Positions 55,587 to 64,000 of a stretch of DNA of 64,000 nt are shown here, one piece after another. The translations under genes were made by a program, and so were the position numbers. Below the pieces are notes generated by a model. It was given only the letters and a program-made list of their open reading frames with translations, did not search any database and was not told where the DNA came from. The stretch comes from Madurella fahalii. Lineage: Eukaryota; Ascomycota; Sordariomycetes; Sordariales. Positions within the stretch are counted from its first letter, which is position 1. Every line of letters begins with the position of its first letter. Location: contig CM056876.1 in assembly GCA_029876055.1 (NCBI GenBank), positions 2,976,001 through 3,040,000 of the forward strand, written 5' to 3'.

Positions 55587-58277
55587 ACCTTAGTCCGGAT
55601 TACTAGTTTGGGCCAGATATGGCTTGCTGGGACATTTGATACAGGAATCACCTGCGGAAGGTCTTGGTCGTTGCAATTGCGACTAGAGATTATTTCAAGT
55701 ATCGCAGCTTAGCCTTTGTTCTTCACTTGATCCCAGGAGCCCTTTGGTTACTAGATCCGGCAAGTTGTGCTTAAAGGCCTAATATAGTGCACAAAGGAGA
55801 CATAGACCTTTGCGCGACGAAGTTGCCCTATCATCAAATTTGGGACGGAATAGTCGTTATCTTTCTGTCTCGTCTCTTCTCCCCTTTCTCATAATCAGAG
55901 GAGGGGAGGGAGGGGGTGGGAGAGGGGTTTCACAATCATAATGTTGACGCCTCGACATTTACGCACAGCGCTAGCAATACCAACCTGGATAATACCACCA
56001 TATTGCCTGGCTAGGCATAAGCATGGTCCTATGAGTTTTTGCGATGCCTAGCCCGGCGTCATTATGCCGGCTATTGTCAGCACAGGGCAGGAAGTCTAGG
56101 CAACGACAAAGAACCCCTCCATTCCTTGCTAAGTTCGATTTTTATTTTATATTTATTTTTTATCTTTTTTTTAATTGTCTTCGCCCGTTCCCTTTCTGTC
56201 ATCCACTACAGAAATGAGAGACGAGTGTCACGTACCACTGGCAGGTTTACCGCTAGTAGTATGTCTTCGGATTGATGAGGACCCGGACGAAAGAAGAATC
56301 AGGTAGCCAATGTCAGATACCATACCTCGGGTTAGCTCATACCCGTCTTACGGTGCTACTACTAGTACGTGCTCCGGTACGCGGTACACGGTGCGCTCTA
56401 CGGATCGCAGCAGAGCTGTCGTCATAATTGGTTAACGTTCCGGTTGTTCCGTATTGAAAGAACAGCTCCTGTCCGACTGCGACAGCGGGTGTGGGTATCC
56501 GAGTCATGCACCTGCATGCAGCGTAATGAGTGAGACACCAAAAGGAAAAAAAAAAAAAAAAAAAAAGAAGAAAATATGGGAGAGGACTGGAAGCGGCCAA
56601 CATGCTGCTGCCGTCCCCCTGTCACATCCCGCCACAAACAGCAGTTACTGTATAGTGTAGTCGGATCAACAGGGCCGTGTGTAATAGCCCTGTTGGTTAT
56701 CCATGGTTATAAATGTCGCAGTCGATCCAACAGCCCCCATAGCCAAGGCCGGGCGGACGCTTCTTGAAACCAACGTGATAGGCTGGCCGGGTCCTAACAA
56801 CGGATAATTGCGACACTTGCCGATCGAAGTTGGGAGGGCACTTGAATACTACTAGTACCGGCAACACGGAGAGGGACTTAGGGATGGTCACCAGACTAGT
56901 GCCGACTACAACGTGTGTGCTGTGAAAAGTCGCACTGTACGCGTGATGACCCCGACGCAGGTGTTTTGGTTTGTAGCATACGAGGGCATCTGACGTGATT
57001 GATGAGTGAGCTCAGCGCTAATTTCCCTGGTCCGTTGGCAATTCACTGCTAGTATGCCGGCGCTACACAACCCGGTGAATGACGCGGTCGCACATCCCTA
57101 TCATTGGCCAGCTAGCTGCACAGCTCTGGGAAAGCTGAGGTAGGATAGGATCGGGGTGCCGTACGGTGGCGCACTGCAAAGCACTAGTATATTGTGTAGT
57201 AAGGGCGAGTGTAAAAAGAACCAGGCATCGAGCTGTGGCTGGGCAACATTCGTCTACGGTTGAGGTGCGACCGCACGAGACAAATCGTGGTTGGCTGGGA
57301 TTGGGCCAGACCTACCCTCCCTGAAACCCCCCTGCAACGCTGGAATCTCGTCTATTGGCCCGGGGGCTCGCGATTGCAGGCTTATGCGCCAGACCTTATC
57401 CCCATGCGGACCAGAGTTTCTTGGGTATGCACGTCCCTCAGCTGGCTGAGCATTTTAAAATGTCGTCTACGACGTGGTCATCCAGAGCAACAAGTCCGAG
57501 TTTTCTCATCCATACAAGCTGCACCCAATGCGATATAATACCCCACCTCGGACCTTTCTAGAACCAGCCATCGGATTGCTTAGAGAGAGCGTCCGGGGAC
57601 GGGCTGCAGCTGCACCATGCGATAAGCCGCGTAGAGGCGTTATGCCAAAGCCAGGTAGAAAGGGACAGATAAGAAGGAGAAGGTGATAGATAATAGCCGT
57701 AGGATGAAACGCCGATGACGAACGAGCGAGAAGGTGATTGGCAATGATGATCAACAGTGTTGTTTCGGAAGTGACTGCACACCGCTGCCGTGTGCACCGG
57801 ATCTCCACTAGACGTAAAAAAAAGTCCGCCTGGCACTGACTGAGGTGTACCTAATACGAACCCGACAATGCATGATAATAAAGACGAAGGGAATGGGCAG
57901 CCGCGTCGTGCGCGGGAAGGGGGGACCCCCATGGACTAGGTAGAAAATGAGGTGGTAGAGGTGCCACCACGCTGGTCACCCACGGTACATTACGGTATCC
58001 ACACGCGTAAAGGAAAAAAGTGGAAGGGGTTTGCCCATTTCTCCGCTGGCGAGAAACTAATGTCCCGACGGTGGATTTCTTGGGGCCTCGGCAGTCATGG
58101 ATCAGATTTCGGGGGCCTAGCTCGGAGGAACTAATACTCATGCTGTGTACGAGGGGGCCAATGCAGCCGATAGATAATGCCACCTTGCTCTCTTTGTAAT
58201 TACAAGTTGGGTGCGTGTCAGATATCACAAGCACCACACACACAACATGCATGTTATGAATTTGACCCAACACGCAC

Positions 58278-58314
<37 letters not shown>

Positions 58315-59676
58315 GGCCCCACCGGGGGATACTAACCGGTTCACCGACACATTTGGTACCGTACCTTGGTAATGATTTCTTGTTGGGCCGGCCAGCCACA
58401 GCGGTTTGTTATTTGCTTCTTTGCTGTTACACGGTCGCTAGGGGTGCCTTGGCTACCGATACAGCGGTGTTAACGCGGGCTTAGCGCCAATCTTATACCG
58501 CTGCCATGATCCCTGCCGTCCGTTCTCGCTCCCCGAGCCCCAAGCCCCGGGGGGGTTTGTCGCTAGTCTTGCGCCGACACTTCAGAATCGAGTTAGCTGT
58601 GCCGTTTGTGGTGCGCGCCTGAGGCTGCCGTGCCCCTGGATACAGTGCCGCACACTGCGCTACCAGACCGGGTAGTCCGCCACTACGGGGCGCGCCTGGG
58701 TGCTATGGCACTCAGGCAGGTAATTCTTCGTAATGGCGCGACATTTCCTCCAAACAATCTAATAATGGAATAATAAGCAAAAAACGGCCGGATCTGCTCC
58801 CCGCCTAAAGTAGCAGGGCTGTAGAACAAGTCGCGCTGGTCTTGTTCTCATCTCGGGCAGCTTGTCCATTTTTGCTTTCATTCCAATTTTACCCAACTAC
58901 ACCGCTGCCCTGTGCCCTACCTACCTATCTGGCCGACGTGACCACATCACATCCCGTCTCGGCCGGGACAAACGTACGAGTAAGTTCACCATTGAAATAT
59001 CCGCCTTCCGTCTACCCAAGAGACCCCGCCGCCGCCGCGTTAAGCGGTCGCGATGCCCGATAGCGGCTCGCCAGTCATCAGGGAACACGCAGAGCTTTTG
59101 CAAGCGCCTCTCCGTGGGTTACGAGTTTGCTCCTTCGGCACTCATTCCCGTCGCACTTCCATTTGTACCCAACACGATCATATGCATGTTGGCCATGACC
59201 TCGCAGCGTTGCGTTCCTTCCCGTTTTTCAAACCACACCCCGGTAGCGCTCGAGTGCGAAGGGTACTTTACGCAGCGCCGCAAACGTACATTCTCGCTCT
59301 AACCACGACCCCAGCGAGGTTTAGATCCCTCCCCTTATTAGTACCGTGCAATCCTATCTTAGGTACGGTACTTTTGCCCGTCGAGACCAGGAATAGTTAC
59401 TTGTTGGGGTCATACGCCTCGGCCGCATCGCTTGCTTTTTTCTCATTTACGATCTTCGTTATCTTTTTGGGCTCGTCGCTAACGCCGTCGTAGATGCCCA
59501 TGAAATAGCGAAGCCGACGACGCTCCATCTGAGCTCTGCTACCCGCTTCGTTTTTCTCTCTTCTTTTTCTTTGAGAACTCGCGCCACCACCCCAGACGGT
59601 CGCGTCGCTCTGCAGAGCTGCTCTAGGGCCCACCAAGGGGGTAGTGCATGGTAGTTGATTTCACGACTCCCCAAGG
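55587..59676. other. Gene-poor 4-kb stretch
   Basis: No supported gene. It contains an A-run (56,546-56,566), the CA microsatellite at 58,271-58,312 and pyrimidine-rich sequence from 58,840 that may be leader or promoter of the next gene. It is not visibly RIP-mutated. Short frames on both strands show no motif. Confidence 0.45.
58271..58312. repeat. CA microsatellite
   Basis: About 20 CA units with two early G interruptions. A simple repeat in a gene-poor stretch. Confidence 0.9.
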
Positions 59677-62600
59677 ATGACGGCTCCGTCGCGGCATAGT
59701 CTGCTGCCCGAGACGGCTTTGGTTGAGTCCAGGTATGCCGTGTTGCGAAGGAGGCTCGAGGAATTAGAGCGCCAATTCAACCTCGAGGAACTAGGCGAGC
59801 AAGCGGAATTCGACGATAAGCTGAAAGCTATCGACGCACAATTCAAGTCGCAGCAAGACAACGCGTCTCGTTTGGACTCGCCACTGCGCGAGACATTCGA
59901 GAAGGTGCTTGGAGAGAACAGGACATTGCAGGTCAACGAGTTAAATCGCACGAGGCAACAGCAGAAAAATGTGCGGAAGGAGAAGTACGAGGATGCGAGA
60001 CAGAAGGTCATGTCTGAGGAATTCGCAGCCATCACGGCCCTAATGAGCGCCGGAGTAGTCAGTGCCACCTTGGGAGGCCGCGTCGTTATCACTGCTAACT
60101 AGTGCTGTAGACTGAGCTGAGCCTAGATCAAAATCGTGCGCGCCCAGCGTCTCGCGCTGCAGATGAAGGTCCGTTAACGCCCCGAGGCCCCGCCGCTTCC
60201 GGCCTGAGCCAGACGGGAGCCGCGGAAGTCCGCCCTGCTGAACCTGGGCCAGCTCTCGACGAGGTTTCATCACTGCCGCGGACGGATGCGTCTTTGGCAA
60301 CGAAGAAGCCGGATCCATCCGAAGATACCATCTCAGATGGCACACGTGCAAGCTCGCCAGACAGTATCACTGTGCATACTCAGGACTTGCAGACCAGGGA
60401 ACACACATCTTCGGTATGGCCTCCGGAGCAGCCGTCTGCAGGCTCCGAATCGGCGTCGGGAGCGACGGCGGTTCCGTCCGAGCCTCCGCTATCAGCCGGC
60501 AGCCATGGACAATCATTCGCGGACGCAGAGACGGTTGTCGAGCCAGAACCCCCACAGCAGGCCGACGGCGTAAGCAAGGCTGCCCGCTCATTGAGACTGC
60601 ACATGCTAACGAGAGGTACCTTAGCAACTTAAGCGTAAGGCAGATGGCGAGTTGAATGACCAGTCCCCTTCTCCGAAACCACCCAAGCGCGCCAGGGCTC
60701 AGATCATGGGCGGCTCCGACGGAAGCAATATGGATCAGCCCAGACTAGGTAATAGCCAGGAAGCGGCCGCCAGGAGGACGATTACATTCGCCGAGGTATA
60801 TCAAGATCCTCAGTACAACCACATCATTGTCCAATACCCTGGCGCCAGCGGAAACTTCTACATCCTCAGGTGTGATGAGCATGGGGTGCACTTTGGCGAA
60901 CATCCGCTCCGTGGCGCGGCTAAGCATCTGGCCGGTGCGCAGCATGGCCGCATGACCAAAGCGCATTCAACAGCCATAGAGGTCCTCGGCCACCTGGTCG
61001 TCGATTGTAGCCCAGAGCTGGCGGAAAGGAACAACGCAAAGGTCATGGCGGCCTTCAAAGCCGGCTACAAGGTGTTTAATGCCAATAACCTTAGCCAGGC
61101 GAAGCGCGCCGAGATGGGCTTTCCTCCTCTCGATTCCCCAAGCATCCAGAAGGCGGCAGCAGCGCAACGTCTCAGTATCCAGGAAGGACAATCGGCTTCC
61201 CCTGCTCGGTCCAGGAAGCCCTTCATGGGAGTCACGGATCCGGTTAGCTGCGAGTTCTACTTGTGCTCTGCCCCCCAAGGCCTCCAATGCCCTGTCTTGA
61301 TCTTGCCGTGGGGCAGCCTGGCGCCTGTCGGCGTGGAGGGCACGCTGGGCGATACCGGCATATTTAGCGAGCGGCAGGACATGCCCAAACCTCCAAAGTG
61401 CTATACATACGACCGCGTCGACGGTCGTATAATACGTATCAAGGGGTGGGCGAGTGGCTACGAGGATGGCGGTCCGCTTATGAGGAAGCGAGAATTTCCT
61501 GTCCTGTGTGTCGACAACCCTGACTTGTAAGTCGACCGTCAGTCTAGGTCCCTGAATGAATGCGCTAACCAAGAACAGTCGCTTTTGGTCGGTTGGGTGG
61601 GTCGAGGCTTCGGACCTGTCCCCCCTCAACTTCCAGGATCCGGGCTCAGAAAGAATCCCGTTCTTCCATGCAGCCCGTGACTACTACATCTATCGTGTGC
61701 GTGGGTATGCGGACGGGCGGGGGGCGCCTGCGCGCTTGGCTCCTGCGACCTGTAAGTGAAAAAAACATCTTGGCCCCGCTCTCAAGCGCCGTTGTTGGGT
61801 TACTTAACAAAGTATATTATAGCGACGCCGCCGCGAGCCGACCAAGACCACCACAGGCAGCTCGCCGCAGCTGCCGTGGCTGAGGATTTTGAAATGAAGG
61901 ATGCTGGTGCATCACATCACGATTACTCGGAACGTGATTCAGATCGAGATTCCTCCAGTAAGGTTTTGACGGGTCCTGAGACTGATATGGGGAGGATCGA
62001 CCCTGCTTCCCGACGAACTAGTGTTCCGAGTCACGACGGTCTCCTAGGCGAAGCGAGCCCCCGGGACGGCAGTGTCGTCAAGCCAACATCTGGACCTACT
62101 GCGGCCGTCGAATCCCTTGCCAGCAATGCCCGCCTGATTGCCGCCCGGGCGCTCAGTCTACAACCCCCGGGTCGAAATGGCTTCAAAGCTATTAATTCCG
62201 GTGCGGATGCCAGTGTCTCCCGCAGTGCTTCGGCCAGTCTCGAGCCGCCGTCGAGAACGGGCTCGACATCGAGCACTAACGGTGGTTACCGGCGTGTAGA
62301 AAAAATCCACGCTCAAAGCAGTAGGACGAGTCAGGACTGCATAACGCCTTTGACGGCGCTGTCCGAGGCGCGGTCGACCGACAACGTGCAACAAGATTAC
62401 ACCACAAGTCAGACCGAAGCTCCCGTGAGAAAACCCAGCGCCGCGAGTCTGGAGAATATCCTTCAGGGTTTCCCTAGCGAGAACTTCGGCTTGCCGCGCC
62501 GCGAGCTTCAACCGCAGAACATGAGTATGATTCAGGCCACCACCCCTCCGCCCCCCGCCTTGTTTGCGACTATCCATCCGCAGCCACCCAGAGACAGCCG

Positions 62601-63468
62601 GGCGGGGTCGGCCCCGGCCGCACAGACCAGACAGGTCGAAGAAGAGAAGCAGCGCGCGGAGAGTGCTTCTGCTGCGCCCAGTCCTTCGCCTTCTCGAGAT
62701 GCCACGCCTTACTTGCCGCCCATAGAGCCTATCCGCGGGCATGAAGTACAGGGGCCACAGCCGACTGAAGTAGCCCGGCCGGCCAACGGATGGCCGCAGG
62801 TCCTCCATCACTCGGTCTCAACGCCCCTATCGACGCCGACTCGGAGCGAGTTCGACACGCGAGCCAACACTCCAGCCCAACCAGCAAAACCCGACACTCC
62901 TATTCCTACCCCCGCCGTCAGCACCGCCGCCACCACCAAGCCCAACACCCCGACGCAACCGGGAACCCCGAATACCGTCTCCAACGTGACGACGATGACG
63001 ATGGCGACGACGACGGCGACGACGACGGCGACGACAATGACGACTGCTCCATCTATGACGGGCGGCGTCTTTGACATTGCCAACTTCAAGGAGGGCGACT
63101 CGGAGGTGTTCAGCGCTGGGGCCGGGGGCCACTTCCTGCGGCTGGCCGAGGACCCGGAGAGCGGGGTGCTCCGGAGCGTGGCGGACGCGCCAGTGGCGGT
63201 GGCGATCGACCCGCGGCGGGTGCGGGCGGTGGAGCGGGCGCCGTCGCAGACGGGGGCGGTGTGCGTGGCCAAGGTCGTGTACGCGCTCCCTCTTCCCGAG
63301 GGCGCGGGGGAAGTGGAGAGGACGCAGACGCTCACGCTCGTGTTTGAGACGGCGCGGTCGACGGCGAGCGGGACGCAGAGCGGGGCGGTACACGCCAGAC
63401 GGTTCTGCAGGCGCTTGCAGAGCTGGAATCGGGACGTGGTCATCGGGAGCTTGGCGGCTGGTGGGTGA
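59677..63468 (+). CDS. Large fungal nuclear-type protein with C2H2-like zinc motif
   Basis: There are five exons: 59,677-60,057; 60,111-60,569; 60,625-61,526; 61,579-61,751; 61,823-63,468. The spliced frame closes at 1186 residues. The first exon (MTAPSRHSLLPETALVESRY, then a coiled coil with LRRRLEELERQFNLEELGEQ) looks like a separate gene with its own stop. A 53-base intron with GTCAGT donor and GCTAAC branch removes that stop and keeps phase. Residues 281-310 hold a basic patch (QLKRKADGE, KPPKRARAQ). The core reads EVYQDPQYNHIIVQYP and then a C-x2-H-x14-H-x5-H arrangement (363, 366, 381, 387) in ILRCDEHGVHFGEHPL. A region with CEFYLCSAPQGLQCPVLILP and FWSVGWVEASDLSPLNF follows, then a long Ser/Thr/Pro-rich tail. 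The zinc-motif block recurs in many Sordariomycete proteins of unknown role. DNA or chromatin binding is inferred only. Confidence 0.72.
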
Positions 63469-63491
63469 GGGTTGGGAGTCCCGGGTTTTAC

Positions 63492-63522
<31 letters not shown>

Positions 63523-64000
63523 TATTACTATTGCCTTTTACGGTTCTGCTTTTCGGGATTTCCTAGAGCAGATTGAGACAGAGCACTAGTTGGTCCTTGA
63601 TGTTGGTTTATTGCGCTGAGTTTGACGGAGCATTCTCTTGCCAGAAGCGGAGGACGTCAATACTTTGGGGGGGGGGGGGAAGGGGTGTTGGTTTTCATGG
63701 GCTTGGAGTTTGGGCCTTTCACTTTCGGGGTCTCCAGATACATTGGTTTCCCGGTGGGCATGTTTATATTTGTTTGTTCCTGTAACGTATACTCTTAGCG
63801 CCCAGCAGTAGATAATTTTCCCCCAGCGGCATAAGAAAGTCGGCGATTACTGCTTTGTTTCCCATGGCGTGGTGGGACTGTTCCTGGAGCCAACAACTGC
63901 TGGGAAGGCAGAAGATGATACTCGTGCTCGGTCGCAGCGCCATGTCACCGGATCCTGCAGATGATCTGACGCTAAGTAACGTAGCCATCTGCGGGGAAGC
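63469..64000. other. 3' flank with ATT repeat and G-run
   Basis: It holds an ATT microsatellite (about 63,492-63,533) directly after the stop codon and a 13-base G-run (63,667-63,679). No gene was seen to the window end. Confidence 0.5.

Noticed and set aside
58840..59500. Small proteins in the CT-rich stretch before 59,677
   Set aside because: Pyrimidine-rich leader composition explains the Pro/Ser/Leu-rich frames; no domain or conserved start.
1..64000. CRISPR array, operon, riboswitch or bacterial origin
   Set aside because: Introns, fungal families and RIP show eukaryotic DNA; no spaced repeats of CRISPR type were seen.

Overview
The window is nuclear DNA of a filamentous ascomycete, most likely a Sordariomycete close to Sordariales/Chaetomiaceae. 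The reasons are short introns (about 45-150 bases) with GTRNGY donors, CTAAC/CTAAY branch sites and YAG acceptors, GC-rich genes on both strands, ascomycete-specific protein families, and a long AT-rich block with C-to-T decay typical of repeat-induced point mutation (RIP). The family level is inference. All gene models were spliced by eye. Splice joints are firm where the reading phase closes exactly and the protein is conserved.

Bases 1-10,700 are a graveyard of mobile elements. In order: a Helitron Rep/helicase fragment (+), a Ty3/gypsy gag fragment (-), a small decayed spliced gene with a TATA box, a 20-bp minisatellite, a long unrecognised decayed frame (-), a coiled-coil frame (+), a Fot1/pogo transposase (-), three copies of a 92-bp TGT...ACA repeat, and two copies of a roughly 270-290-bp unit with a tRNA-like RNA polymerase III promoter. 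The block ends at the broken 3' part of an MFS transporter (10,815-11,312).

From 12 kb on the window is ordinary gene space. In order: a type I membrane protein (+), DAHP synthase of the shikimate pathway (-), a conserved fungal protein of unknown role (+), a COX14-like cytochrome oxidase assembly protein (-) head to head with mitoribosomal protein mL50 (+), a SmgGDS/RAP1GDS-like armadillo protein with an apparent frameshift (+), ribosomal protein eL13 (-), a lone gag-like reading frame (+), a VWA-Hint protein with a frameshift near its end (-), a 33-residue cysteine-rich microprotein (+), a nuclear-GTPase/dynamin-like protein (+), a thiolase (-), a coiled-coil protein (-), a GPI-anchored-type surface protein (-), an ascorbate-oxidase-like multicopper oxidase (-), a PX-associated/DUF3818 protein (+), a 26-residue copper metallothionein hidden in two tiny exons (-), two weak hypothetical genes, and a 1186-residue zinc-finger protein assembled from five exons (+).

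Most genes are unrelated housekeeping or surface genes and I see no secondary-metabolite cluster. Possible themes are the mitochondrial pair sharing one promoter region and two copper proteins (oxidase and metallothionein) 5 kb apart. The most useful additions over simple ORF calling are the metallothionein, the microprotein, the first exons of eL13 and DAHP synthase, the joined zinc-finger gene, and the identities of the decayed transposons.
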